Shown: piece by piece, positions 1 to 11,297 of the stretch
Numbering within the stretch: position 1 is the first letter of the stretch
Layout of the letters: the number at the start of each line of letters is the position of its first letter
Source of the DNA: Phallusia fumigata
Taxonomy: Eukaryota; Chordata; Ascidiacea; Phlebobranchia; Ascidiidae
Length of the DNA: 23,061 nucleotides
Assembly: GCA_008931825.1 (NCBI GenBank)
Contig: QXVZ01025891.1
Coordinates: 1-23,061, forward strand
Direction: 5' to 3'
The notes under the pieces: generated by a model
Told to the model about the DNA's origin: nothing
Databases searched by the model: none
What the model saw: the letters and a program-made list of their open reading frames with translations, nothing else
Translations under genes and position numbers: made by a program

Positions 1-28
1 TAAAAAGTTCCAAAATAAGCTAAATGAA

Positions 29-44
29 GGGGGGGAGGGGGGGG
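29..44. repeat. Low-complexity G tract
   Basis: A run of 15 guanines is interrupted by one A. On the minus strand it is a C tract inside what should be the AMP deaminase intron downstream of exon 531-672. No coding sequence resembling the next AMP deaminase exon was found in 1-528, so this stretch is read as intron only. Confidence 0.9.
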
Positions 45-530
45 ATTCATCAAAAAAGGTTGGCAACCACCGTACTAAACATTATCCAACAACGATTCTT
101 AAACTAACGTTCAAAATTAAAAAACTCTTAATGAGTTAGCCTCAAAATATAGTTTACAACTTGAAAAACAGCATGCAACCACAAGCATACAACCCATAAG
201 CGACTGAACTATATTAACTATCCACTAAACAAAGTAAGCACACCAGTGGGGTGTAATTACACTCTTCAGTGGCTTGGCATGTGTGTAATTGCCATCCTAT
301 AATATACCAGGGTCGTATTTTTCCGCTAAATAGTTCAGCTCAATAAACAAGGCCCATATTTTAACAAACTGCGACGTTAACCAAACACGCTATACTAAAC
401 ACTGCAAACGTTTTGCAGAAACAGCGAATTTTGTTGATAATCATTCATATCCTGTATAGATTTGCGGAAAAATTGATGTATTTGTTGATAAAAACACAAA
501 TAGGACCGAAAGGAGAACGATCGGTATAAC

Positions 531-672
531 CTGGAAAGGTGTTGTTCATCTTCATACACTCTATAAACTCCATCCACCATCTTGATTTTCATTTCGGAAT
601 CTTGCGGCATTTTGCTGGGCTCGACGTCAGAGTAAGGACACTCTGCTTCCACTGGCGGGTGGTAAGGTGCAT
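531..672 (-). CDS. AMPD2: AMP deaminase exon with APYHPP/EPSKMP motifs (last in window)
   Basis: The 142-nt exon starts after CACACAG with two bases that complete a GAT codon (D) begun in exon 1179-1236. It reads DAPYHPPVEAECPYSDVEPS and continues through KMVDGVYRVYEDEQHLS. It ends in phase 2 before a weak donor, GTTATA. The next family exon (LPYPDL-type motif, start of the catalytic part) is absent from 1-528. The donor is therefore the least certain boundary, but the reading frame is secure. Confidence 0.85.
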
Positions 673-3600
673 CTGTGTGACAATGTCAGGTTTGTGTTGT
701 TTGCAAGTGTGAACATAAAAAAGTGTACAACACCATTCGTTGTCCAGTAATACTAAAATTGCCCCTTGCTGGCATTTTCAGACCAACAAAAGTCAAAACA
801 GCATTTGTTTGACCCATACAAAACAAGCAATTCTGCGTGCGACGCTCCAAAGTTTGTTTTAATAAACACGCCCTGTCAGACTTGTCTGACTAATATTGAC
901 ATTTCCCTGGTTGTAGACACTCCGTTAGCTGAAGACAACGCAAGCGGATGTTTTTCACCACTATCGACATGGGAGAACAAGGGCACTTCTATTTATAAAC
1001 CAAGCTTCATTAAGCGTCAGATTAAGCGTGACATCTGCTAATGTGGCTCGACCGCAGTCTGTCGCCTGCAAGCATAGGTGAATCACGCTTGCTTGTGAGT
1101 CATGTTTAATATCTGATTGTTATCGCGCAGCGGGCTGTCAGTCACGTGACGCACTGCGCGTCGAAGCGTGCAACGTACCTCGGCTGATCATGTTCTCGCT
1201 GTACGTCGAATCAGCTTCCTCTTCCTTTCCTTTGAGCTGCAACAACAAGTCGGCGTTTAGCAACAAACAAATCAGATTGTTTTTTTACAGCTAACGTTTT
1301 TGTTAATTTGATTTGATTTAAACGCAGAACCTTCCTACTTTTATGCTTGTCCGATGAAAAGCTACACTCAAAGTTTAAACAGGGTTGCCGACGAAGGTTT
1401 GGCTAGTCATTTAAAAGGCGACAGTGAGAATGACCCACATGACCAGGCATGTATTTGCGCATGTGATTGTCAACCTTGTTTTGAAACAGTAAATTGGAAT
1501 GAAAAAGGAGAATTCTCTTTTTTTGCTTTTAACCACCTACACTGCTCCAAACAAACATCTAAAAAACACAACCACCACTCAAGAATCGTTTGACCCAACA
1601 GTATTACCCTGCGACCCCTATGGGGGTGGAGAGCCCAGATTGAAAGTCACTAATGTAAACAACCCAGGAACGCTTACCAGCCGCAGATAGCGTGATGTGG
1701 TAGAGAAGTTGCGTTGGTCGGCCATCTCCATGTATTTTTCGCGTATCAACAAAGCCTCGGTAAGATGTTCAGAGGCCTCTTCCAAATCACGTATGGGAAC
1801 CTAACAAGGTGCAACACTCGTCTTACACCAGGAGTTTAAACAAAATACCCGCTACGGGGAAACCGTTTCTTAACCGCTGCTGATATAGCAACTGATGCAC
1901 TATGATTTAAACTAGGTGATGCTTGGTGGACATAAAAGTTAGGCCAGTCGACGGTCTGCTCTTTGTTTGAATCTTAGGTCGCTCTCTTTTAAGTCATATC
2001 GAATTGCTTGCTGTCAAATGGTCACTGTCACAGACAGAAGCAGATTTTATGTTTATATTCACGAATTTTAAGGGGATTACGGGTTAAGCTTGGCCGGTAA
2101 GTGCGTAACTTTTGTGATACAAAACAAAATTCATCACTTCGCCACCGTAATTACACAACAACCTGGATAATAGCGTACGCATTGGTGTCAACGCAAAACA
2201 AGATACCTTGCTTTGTAAAAAGTGACATGTTTCAAAAGGAGCCTGCTTACCCCAGCAATCTCGTCTCCAGTGATTTCGATTCTGTGGAAATCGAGTAATG
2301 AGAAGTCGCCCATTCCGACCAAGTCAGACTCTACACTCTGCTCGCCTAGCCTTTTCCTGCAAATTGCAACAAAAAATACCATTTGCTACTGAAAGTGTGG
2401 TGTATCAACCTGGGCAACACTCCACAGCCGTTTTATAAGTAAGCCGAATATCACATTCCACGGCACAAGCCTTGGTTAGTTCGTCAAAACAGCTTGGGTG
2501 TGGCGTTTATGGACCTTTATTCGTCGTATTCTAGCCGAATCCAGTGTGTGTTTTGGCTACGAGCGTATACTTGCAGCAGTACCACAAGACAGCTTTGAAC
2601 GTCGTGAACGGCCAAGGTGACGTCAAGGTAGTTCGTTGGTATGATTGGCGGTGAGCGTTATGAAGGCTAAGGATGTGGTGACATGATACACGTACTTGTT
2701 TGCATTGGCAGTGCGAGAGCGGCACGCGTTATATTTCTTTCGTACTCTTTCCGAGGTTTTACCATCAAGAAAAACATGTAGTAAAGTCCTTGAAGCCTGT
2801 TTCTAATACCCGAAGTACTTTCTACGTTATTCGGTTTATCCTAACATTTAACCATACAAGAAGCAATGGTCATTTGCAGGGGCCATATAAAACAACTCAG
2901 TGTTTCAGACATTTCGTCTCAGTCATTACTCCTTTAACAAAACTCCAGTTTAAATACTTGTTTAAAAAATCCCTGGGGACAACAGCGGAATTCATGGAAA
3001 GTAAAAGGGCAGCCTGTGTAATTTTAGGGTTCTGCAGTTACATACTGGTTAAAAGCAGTAAACAACCACTCGTCACACACTTCACGGCAACGATTCGAAG
3101 TTCGGATGTTAAAAAGCGTGCCCAGTGCTGGAACAGGTAACCGTAACCCTTGAATAGAATCAAAACAACAATTCCAGGCTATGGGCATTCACGGCGTAGG
3201 GCCATTGTGATTGGTTCCGGTCACCTGGTGACGTTTCCAGTACTGGTCACGTGGTTTCAATTGTTTTTTGTCGAAATGCTACAAGCAGGAAATAAGTCAC
3301 TACATGCACAAATTGTCACTCGCTAGCTAATCGTGATTGGTGGTTGATGAAAAAGAAATGGACCACAATGAGATTTCTCGGCGCCAAAGCGGACAAGTTC
3401 TTATTAAGCCAAGTGTAACATTTAGGTCAATTGAGCAGCTTGGCACTGGGGCCGACGCCTAATCTCATTGTGAGCCATGCGATCATACCACTACAACTAC
3501 CTCATATAAGCAGGTAGCCAAATCAATCTGAAAAATAAATGTTCGTTAGAACTTTTACCCACTACACACAATAATTTAAGCTTAACCAGCTAAGTTACTA

Positions 3601-5299
3601 TCGCAGGAAGGTGTTTATGTCACAGTTTGACCCAACGTTTAAACAGAAATACAAATGTGCTTTTAACCAGGATTGTTGGGTTATTGTATCAGACGAACAT
3701 CTTTAAAAAAAACGTCTGCGATAAAAAGGTCAACATTTGATACTTCAAAGAGTGTTGGCGGTTTCAAAAATGCTGGCGCTCGTATATTAGAATGCCATGG
3801 TCTCAGCAACCCGCCTTAGTATTTAACTACACACGAAGTGCAAAAAAGAAAACAGAACTTACTGTTTTAAAGCAGGCAGTGGAAGCATGTGTTGACTGGT
3901 GAGTGACGGTTTGTGTTTGTAAAGTCGGCAGGTGTTTCCCACAATCAAGCTGTCACTGTCGACTTCATCGGGCTCTGCTGGCGCACTCAAACCATTGTCA
4001 CCGTGCTCGTCCTCCTCGCGAATTCCCCGCTTCATAAAGTTACTCGCGGCAATGGTGTTCTGCAGCACCTTCCAGTGCCTTGGGTTATTATTGCTTCTGT
4101 GAGTGCGGCGCAAGGGAACGAGAGAGCGAGCGTGAACGATGAGCGAACGAGGCGATGTGGACACAGCAATCCAAATCGAGCAGGTTGCAGCAAATCCATG
4201 ACCGGGTGTTAGAAATGATTTCAAGCAGAGAAACAAAACAAGAAACCGAAAGTCAGTTTGAGCAAGCGCACACAAATCAGGGTTGGTGGTTATTTTGAGA
4301 TATGCAACCATTGCTGGTGGCAACCAAATGGAACTAAAGTTATGATTTTCGATAAAATTTTTAAGGTTAAAAAAATTGCTACTTTTTAGGACCAAATCAC
4401 TCCACAACAAAGTAATGCACATTCACAAAGTCTATCTACCGATGCTACAAACTATTATCATGGTAACCAAAATGGCGATGAAGACAGGGAATGGTATTTT
4501 TAATTAGGTTAAGCAACTACCAAACATTAGGAAAATGGGTGAGCACATATCTAAGCCCAGCTACTACTGTTACAAGTCTAATATAAATATATCAGACAAA
4601 ACAACATTTTTTTAACATTAAAGTTACCTTTCCAGGCACATGTCACAACCAAGGCTACGCTTTCAGATAGATAGAATCAGAAAGTTTAGGTCATTGAATA
4701 AAAGTAGATTCCTATTACCGTTTTATTGAACAAATGTACTGACAAAACACTTACGAGACTAGGTCTTGACTAATTTGGCGATCAACAAGTTGGCGTTTCT
4801 CCTCTTGTCGGACAATAGGGATTTCATCTGTCAGTTCACATGTAGAATTAAGATCTCCGCAACCAGCTATGTCCTCAGAAAATAGATGCTGGAAAAACAA
4901 ATTATAGATTTTTTTGAATTCAAATAAAAACAAAACTATACTAGGAATCAAGTGCTATTTTTTTACTTTCTGTTTAGGGTTTCAGCTGTCTGGCAAAACG
5001 TAACCATTATGTTGACCACAAACATTTATTTCCGAGGTCAACCTATAATCTTAAAAAAACAAGTTTATTAAACTCTATACCTCTGCGATTTTGTCATAGT
5101 CACCCATGTTGGATGATTTCTTCTTGTACAAAGGAGACCTAACAAAAATAAAACTTTGTCAAGAAAACACACAGTTTTTCAGGCAAGGTGCAGCATGACA
5201 AGACAACTTACCTAGTAAAGCCTGTGTGTGCTCCTCTGCTGCTGTCCCCAGTGATTGTTTTGTCAGTCTTAGGTAGTTCAGGTACCCTAATGGTAATAG
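531..5299 (-). CDS. AMPD2: AMP deaminase (AMPD2-like), N-terminal exons, partial
   Basis: The enzyme converts AMP to IMP and ammonia in the cytosol (purine nucleotide cycle). Eight minus-strand exons chain in compatible phases: 5212-5299, 5081-5138, 4755-4888, 3863-4096, 2251-2356, 1678-1800, 1179-1236 and 531-672, about 314 codons. All acceptors end in AG and all donors start with GT; most donors are close to GTAAGT, while the last (531, GTTATA) is weak. Family landmarks, in order: IAEHLF; the basic/acidic block QEEKRQLVDRQISQDL; the ITGDEIAGVP segment; LTEALLIREKYM in exon 1678-1800; and in the last exon APYHPP, CPYSDVEPSKMP and KMVDGVYRVYED. These match the known AMPD2/AMPD3 N-terminal order (ISGEEKCGVP, ALFIREKYM, APVHPP, HCEPSTMP in human AMPD2, recalled). 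This is the divergent regulatory region; the TIM-barrel catalytic domain must lie left of base 1. The start codon is unresolved: an ATG inside exon 5081-5138 (before GDYDKIAE) could start a short form, but the frame stays open upstream. AMPD2 rather than AMPD3 is favoured by the RQISQD motif. Confidence 0.9.
1141..1150. promoter_or_regulatory. Perfect palindromic E-box GTCACGTGAC
   Basis: A 10-bp palindrome of the USF/MITF/TFEB E-box type lies in the AMP deaminase intron just downstream (on the minus strand) of exon 1179-1236. The surrounding 1130-1200 bases are CpG-rich. The sequence is certain; any regulatory role is inference. Confidence 0.35.
3210..3388. promoter_or_regulatory. CCAAT / E-box / E2F site cluster in AMP deaminase intron
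   Basis: Within the 1.5-kb intron between exons 3863-4096 and 2251-2356 lie two inverted CCAAT boxes (ATTGG at 3210-3214 and 3336-3340), the near-palindrome GTCACCTGGTGAC (3220-3232), an E-box CACGTG (3248-3253) and a perfect E2F site (GCGCCAAA, 3381-3388). The combination looks promoter-like and is denser than its surroundings. Vertebrate AMPD genes use alternative promoters, so an internal promoter is possible, but no initiator or transcript evidence is available here. Confidence 0.3.
3364..3472. repeat. Foldback element with 12-bp perfect inverted ends
   Basis: CACAATGAGATT (3364-3375) is the exact reverse complement of AATCTCATTGTG (3461-3472). Similarity continues inward: TCGGCGCC on the left faces GGCCGACGCC on the right, and GCCAAGTG faces CTTGGCAC. 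The 109-bp unit is thus an imperfect palindrome, as expected of a short MITE. I see no clear target-site duplication. The E2F-like site at 3381-3388 lies in its left arm. Confidence 0.5.
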
Positions 5300-5930
5300 C
5301 TGTAACAAAAACATTAAAGAAATAAAATTTAATGCTATAAAATACTCAACATTCTTTAAGAATGCTTAGTTTGGGAACCAGTTGAATGATACAGGTCATA
5401 CATTTTTTGCAAGGAAGACAGGTTCGGGAATGTATCTGAACATTCCCACCAAATTGTAATGCATAATTAATGAGTTCAGTTCAATTTAAACAAGGGAAAT
5501 GCACTTGATGTACATGGCTAAAAACTGACACTGACATTGTTTTCCAATGCCATGTAAATAACAATACCCACAGCCACACTGCTGCAAAACACAAGTCTTA
5601 AAATTGACAGAGAATCACATGCAGGGAGCAAAAACTGCAAAATCCATTTTAACATACAAAAACATCCACAAGTGTATGTTCTCTTTCAAAAACCTAGTAC
5701 ACAATGATCGTAAAAGTTTAGTGAACAAAAACTTTTTTCACATGCATACATGTTCATTCAAGGACTATCATGTTTAACCAATGCATCAGGACTGTCCCTT
5801 GGGAGTTATTTATTGATCTGAGCCAATGCATACTGGTGACGGGCAGCCAATGAGTAAACCCTCTACCAAGGATATTTAAACTGCATTGCAACACAGATAA
5901 AGAATAGGTAAACATTGCTAGGCGACTTAC

Positions 5931-5954
5931 AGTCTAGAAACCTGTAAACTGCAT
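5931..5954 (-). CDS. Possible AMP deaminase micro-exon or 5' exon
   Basis: A good donor (GACT then GTAAGTCG) follows a 24-nt stretch which, joined to exon 5212-5299, reads AVYRFLDSITIRVPELPK in frame. The proposed acceptor (CTCCTAAAAAG) is poor, and an in-frame TAA lies just upstream, so the exon cannot extend further. Later acceptors after GATGCAG or TTTACAG would shorten it. Alternatively this is 5' UTR. An ATG at 5952-5954 is out of frame and opens only a 6-codon frame. Confidence 0.3.
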
Positions 5955-8073
5955 CTTTTTAGGAGAATATGCGGTAGCAGCAAATGATCTGTGTCTCAAG
6001 CGATTTACTTTCACTGGCAAACCAATTCTCAATGTAACCTTACCATACATTACCACGACAAAGACCCAAACAACATTTTTAACACCGTTACCTGTAGGTG
6101 CTATGTACAATGCGATCTTAAAAAGGCATTTAAACGCGGCAGACAACTGTCTATCAGCGTCTTCATCAAAAACACACAAAGAGAGCCAGCGTCAAAGGCA
6201 CAGGTTTTTCATTGGGGACAACACGCGAAAGGAATGCCGCGACCTTTCAATTATGACGTTCGCACGATCTGGGTTCGCCCTTCACTTACAGTCCACGAAA
6301 TGGTACCTCAAAATTACATCAATGAAGAGTTTTACCTGAAACGCAGTGGCAACTTGGTAAACAACAAGGTTAAACGATCGTAAAGGTCGACAAGACAAAC
6401 AGTTTTTACGACAGTGCGGCTAAAGCGGCTGGACGGCATAAGGTATTCCAAAAACTTCGCATATGTGGTTCGAACGTTAGCAGCTAAATTACGGGTAAAA
6501 ACGTCATCTAAGTAAGATCGGAGATAATATTCAGCTTTCTACAAATAAATGCTTATATCACCTTGCTGTGAACATATCACAAAAACTACACCTGTGCTTT
6601 AAAGATCATTGTTCAAATGCAATTCATTTTACCACCTCATAGCACAAAACAAAGCAATTCTGTTATGATGGGTGACGGCACAGAACAAGCCACTTTGACA
6701 CGATTTGCGCTTCGACGGCCCTCGGCCCAGTCGAATCAACATCAGTCATTCCTAACAAGCGTTTCAAGCCAACGACCCCAAGCGCAACACAAAGACACAT
6801 GACGTCACACGACACTTTCGATCGTCGACAAGAGCGACGATTCACTTCGGTGATTCCCCTGATTGACGACTGAAGAGAAAAGCGTTGTCGAAGAACAAGT
6901 TGAAGTTCAGCGATCGCCCTGAGTTACACGCAACTGACATTGCGAGTTTTTTCAAGCAAAATTAAAAAAGCAGGTTTTCAAAATTGATTTTGCGTAAATA
7001 GAGCGGTGTGAAATATTAAAGCAACTTTTCAACAAGCTCTATTCCGTTTTTAAAAGCGTTACCACAGTTTAAGGTAGCTTGATTGCCAACTCTACCTGAT
7101 CGTGCGTGTAAGCTGAACTAACACTTGTTAATTGGGTTGCCAAAAATTTGGGCCATTGCAAATACGTCACCATGACGTAAAGGTTAGATTCCGTCTGCCC
7201 CCCCCGTCAAGAAGCAAATTCGACTGATCACCAAACTGCGTCGTCATTAGGCGTGCGCAAAACCAACATTATGCGCACACTCATCAAGGGTGTGTGATGG
7301 AAGCTAGCAGATCAAAGCAGGATATTGACGAAACCATATGCGTCAGTGGTGGATTCAATTGATCACAATATAAAACCTCGCAGAGATGAAAGCTATGGGT
7401 TAATATTAACCTTAAATCTGAGCCGTTGCGCTTAGTATCCATCAAAAAACTTATATGCAACAATCGTAACAGTTGGTTCGGATGTTGCCTTGGACATTTT
7501 TACGCGGCTGCTTGCAAAGTGTTTAAATATCAAAAAATATTTATGGCCATACGGCACACTGCAATCTGCGCATCAGAAATCGATTACTGCCTGACATTCT
7601 GCTCATCCCGAGATTGGTTCAAAGGTGAATGAGTAACAAGATGCATACCGTTACTGATTGAAACGACAAACAGCCCTGCCCAGCACAAAGTGCAACAAAT
7701 CCACGTCAGCTATTAAAATAAAACAACCACGCCACGGAATGAACTAATATTTAGGTCGTTGGAGTTTGTCAATAGAATACAGTGCTGCAATGCTTACATA
7801 ACGGCCATTGGGAACGGATTAGAGGAGAGCAAACGACACTTGCAACTGCAGATGACGCGGTTGCGCAACGCGATCGATTGTCCAATTGCACAAACAGAAA
7901 GAGTACATTGAATAGCTGCGATATGCAGTGCGCAAATAAGGACATACTTGAGGCTTGCACCGGTCATTACAAAAGTTCATACACTGCCGGTGGTTTGAAC
8001 TGGTTACTCGAGCAGCATGTTATTTCTGAAGGGTTGACCTGATGTAACTGTACATGCAAATCCGTTGTTCGAC
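5955..8073. other. Upstream region of AMP deaminase, no supported gene
   Basis: About 2.1 kb holds several short overlapping open frames on both strands (for example 5991-6383 plus, 6663-6845 minus, 7782-8042 plus). None has a recognisable motif, and several begin only at non-ATG codons. A moderately CpG-rich patch at about 6660-6920 with a CRE could be the AMP deaminase promoter. A GTGCGCA/TGCGCAC inverted repeat lies at 7253-7278. The missing first coding exon could be here, but I could not identify it. Confidence 0.5.
6800..6807. promoter_or_regulatory. Consensus CRE (TGACGTCA)
   Basis: A perfect 8-bp cAMP response element palindrome lies in a CpG-rich patch about 1.5 kb upstream (minus-strand sense) of the first secure AMP deaminase exon. 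The motif is certain; a promoter role is inference from position and composition. Confidence 0.35.
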
Positions 8074-9751
8074 CTTCAGGCGCACACCATTCCATGTTAA
8101 AAGGCAATGTGAAAAGATCATTACAATCGCCCCAGGCTGGACTTAAATATTGACAGGAAAATTCCTTAAAGGCGTGGTTAAACCTATGCCAAACGACGAG
8201 TCTCTAAATATAAAATAGTAACACCTTAGAATAACTTCTACTAGAATCATCGACTGACTTTTGCAAAAGCGGCTCTGGTCAGAACTTGCAAACCTGACCT
8301 GAAGCAGTAAAACCCAATTCGCCTGGTGTTCAATCAATTGCTCTCAGGGTGTTAACACGCAACAGCACTGATGATCGCGAACAATTTTGACAAACTGCCC
8401 TGTAAAACGGAAACACTTATTGAGGGAACAAGGGGAACAAATCATCGGCGCTTTGCGTTTACTTGCGGTAGTTACTGTTCACTTCACAAACAACGAGGCA
8501 GGATGGTGGCGCGAATCACAACACAGGGGCACGGGGAAAGGTTGAGTTGTCAAAGCTTTTGTTTGTAAACATCGGCAGCGCATTAAGTTTCCCGCTCAGG
8601 CTCGCGACAAAAACCAGAAGGCAGTTTACAAAAGACTGTGGCCCGAGGAGTGTTTACAAGTTTTTTTCACTGTTTTTTTCAGAAAAATATTTTTTGACAC
8701 CGTAAGTTGTGGTTGCAAAATAAGGCTTACTTCTGTTTGCGAAACCAGCAGCTACATACATTAACCTGAGATTATGTTTTCACCACAAGAGCACATTTCT
8801 GTTTTGTTTTCTAATGCTATCTCTGCCATTTCCTAATTTGCACACCTTTAAGGCGAGCTTTGAAGACTTGTATTGTCCGATCGACATAAACCTACTCCAG
8901 GTTCGCGATGTCTTGTCTTGAAACAACGATTTAAATAATTGATACGAGCGGAAATCGCACGCAATATCGATGCCAACCTCTGCCCGAAGCAAATCAATCT
9001 ATTACTGAACGCTGACATTCAAACGAAACCAAATATACAAACAACAAATAAATCATACGCTTGTTGCGCTCAACCCTTGCGCTGCAAACGATTGGCGCAA
9101 CTGGATTCCACCTCAAACCGTCCGAGTCTGATATACAACCGCTTGAGCGGACGGCCCAGGACTGCCCCGAGGTAGTGCGTTGTTCACGCGACTGCCGCGC
9201 ACAAACAAAATTTGCAATGCGCTGAGTTCAAAGGTTACGTGCGATCAACTCGAGGATCCACTCGACAGCACGCGTCGGGAATTCCTGGATTTCGCAAACA
9301 GCATTGGATTGAGATGGCATCTCACCGCGGGTCGGACGCCGAACGACTAATAAGGTGATGTGAAGGTTATCGCCGGTGAGTAAAGGCGAAATTAGCGCAA
9401 CTGTTTGTCGATGATCGATAAAATAATCTTTCTCCTGCATGCCAGAAACCTATTACTGCTTTAATCGCGGACCATAGCACTTGCTTGCGCCCTTTCCAAT
9501 GCCAGCACTAATACAAAGTACAGAAATTACTTCCACAAGCACTAACCTCATATTTGGACCTGAATGCTTGCAGACTATGTACTTAAATTGTGGTAAACGC
9601 TGATTGAAGTTCATTAAAGTAAAGTTTTCATTTGCTAGACAAGAATTCTGCCTGACATAACTTGAATGAGTCAAGCAGGGCTATTGAGTTCACTTATGTA
9701 AAGCTTATTTTAGCATTTGCGTTACAGGATATGACACCAATGACTATCCTG
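8074..9751. repeat. Direct duplication, copy 1 (1678 bp)
   Basis: This segment recurs immediately to the right at 9753-11297. The first 590 bases carry about eight substitutions and one single-base indel against copy 2, and a block of about 134 bp here (8260-8393) is missing there. The remaining 1.09 kb (from about 8665) appears identical by eye, including all four short open frames. Copy 1 ends exactly at the N at 9752. I see no convincing gene in it. Confidence 0.95.
9080..9400. other. CpG-rich patch, possible promoter or first exon
   Basis: This stretch is clearly richer in CG dinucleotides than its surroundings and recurs at about 10626-10946 in copy 2. On the plus strand an ATG at 9314 opens MASHRGSDAERLI up to a possible donor (AAG before GTGATG, 9354). 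On the minus strand an acceptor-like CATGCAG precedes an open frame with LLTGDNLHITLLVVRRP and a GTGAGA donor. The two readings overlap and cannot both be right. Neither has a recognised homologue. Confidence 0.25.
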
Positions 9752-9752
9752 N
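9752..9752. other. Ambiguous base at duplication junction
   Basis: A single N lies precisely where the last base of copy 1 meets the first base of copy 2. That coincidence points to a join between two contigs with unmerged overlap rather than one uncertain base. Confidence 0.8.
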
Positions 9753-11297
9753 CTTCAGGCGCACACCATTCCATGTTAAAAGGCAATGTGAAAAGATCAT
9801 TACAATCGCCCCAGGCTGGACTTAAATATTGACAGGATAATTCCTTAAAGGCGTGGTTAAACCTATGCCAAACGACGAGTCTCTAAATATAAAATAGTAA
9901 CACCTTAGAATAACTTTGACTAGAATCATCGACTGACTACTGCCCTGTAAAACGGAAAACACTTATTGAGGGAACAAGGGGAACAAATCATCGGCACTTT
10001 GCGTCTACTTGCGGTAGTTACTGTTCACTTCACAAACAACGAGGCAGGATGGTGGCGCGAATCACAACACAGGGGCACGGGGAAAGGTTGAGTTGTCAAA
10101 GCTTTTGTTTGTAAACATCGGCAGCGCATTAAGTTTCCCGCTCAGGCTCGCGACAAAAACCAGAAGGCAGTTTACAAAAGACTGTGACCAGAGGAGTGTT
10201 TACAAGTCTTTTTCACTGTTTTTTTCAGAAAAATATTTTTTGACACCGTAAGTTGTGGTTGCAAAATAAGGCTTACTTCTGTTTGCGAAACCAGCAGCTA
10301 CATACATTAACCTGAGATTATGTTTTCACCACAAGAGCACATTTCTGTTTTGTTTTCTAATGCTATCTCTGCCATTTCCTAATTTGCACACCTTTAAGGC
10401 GAGCTTTGAAGACTTGTATTGTCCGATCGACATAAACCTACTCCAGGTTCGCGATGTCTTGTCTTGAAACAACGATTTAAATAATTGATACGAGCGGAAA
10501 TCGCACGCAATATCGATGCCAACCTCTGCCCGAAGCAAATCAATCTATTACTGAACGCTGACATTCAAACGAAACCAAATATACAAACAACAAATAAATC
10601 ATACGCTTGTTGCGCTCAACCCTTGCGCTGCAAACGATTGGCGCAACTGGATTCCACCTCAAACCGTCCGAGTCTGATATACAACCGCTTGAGCGGACGG
10701 CCCAGGACTGCCCCGAGGTAGTGCGTTGTTCACGCGACTGCCGCGCACAAACAAAATTTGCAATGCGCTGAGTTCAAAGGTTACGTGCGATCAACTCGAG
10801 GATCCACTCGACAGCACGCGTCGGGAATTCCTGGATTTCGCAAACAGCATTGGATTGAGATGGCATCTCACCGCGGGTCGGACGCCGAACGACTAATAAG
10901 GTGATGTGAAGGTTATCGCCGGTGAGTAAAGGCGAAATTAGCGCAACTGTTTGTCGATGATCGATAAAATAATCTTTCTCCTGCATGCCAGAAACCTATT
11001 ACTGCTTTAATCGCGGACCATAGCACTTGCTTGCGCCCTTTCCAATGCCAGCACTAATACAAAGTACAGAAATTACTTCCACAAGCACTAACCTCATATT
11101 TGGACCTGAATGCTTGCAGACTATGTACTTAAATTGTGGTAAACGCTGATTGAAGTTCATTAAAGTAAAGTTTTCATTTGCTAGACAAGAATTCTGCCTG
11201 ACATAACTTGAATGAGTCAAGCAGGGCTATTGAGTTCACTTATGTAAAGCTTATTTTAGCATTTGCGTTACAGGATATGACACCAATGACTATCCTG
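9753..11297. repeat. Direct duplication, copy 2 (1545 bp)
   Basis: This is the counterpart of 8074-9751, shorter because the block matching 8260-8393 is absent; the breakpoint shares a short ACT microhomology. After the copy the sequence continues uniquely with GATACTTTGG. It is either a second haplotype stitched in series or a genuine recent tandem duplication. The N at the junction favours the former. Confidence 0.95.

Noticed and set aside
5991-6383. 130-residue plus-strand frame upstream of AMP deaminase
   Set aside because: Non-ATG start and no recognisable features; another frame in the same stretch is equally open.
6284-6383. Alternative AMP deaminase 5' exon ending at a GTAAGTG donor near 6290 (minus)
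   Set aside because: The frame joins in phase (FVD then SITIRVPE) but is hydrophobic, has no in-frame ATG and no convincing acceptor, so it is not annotated.
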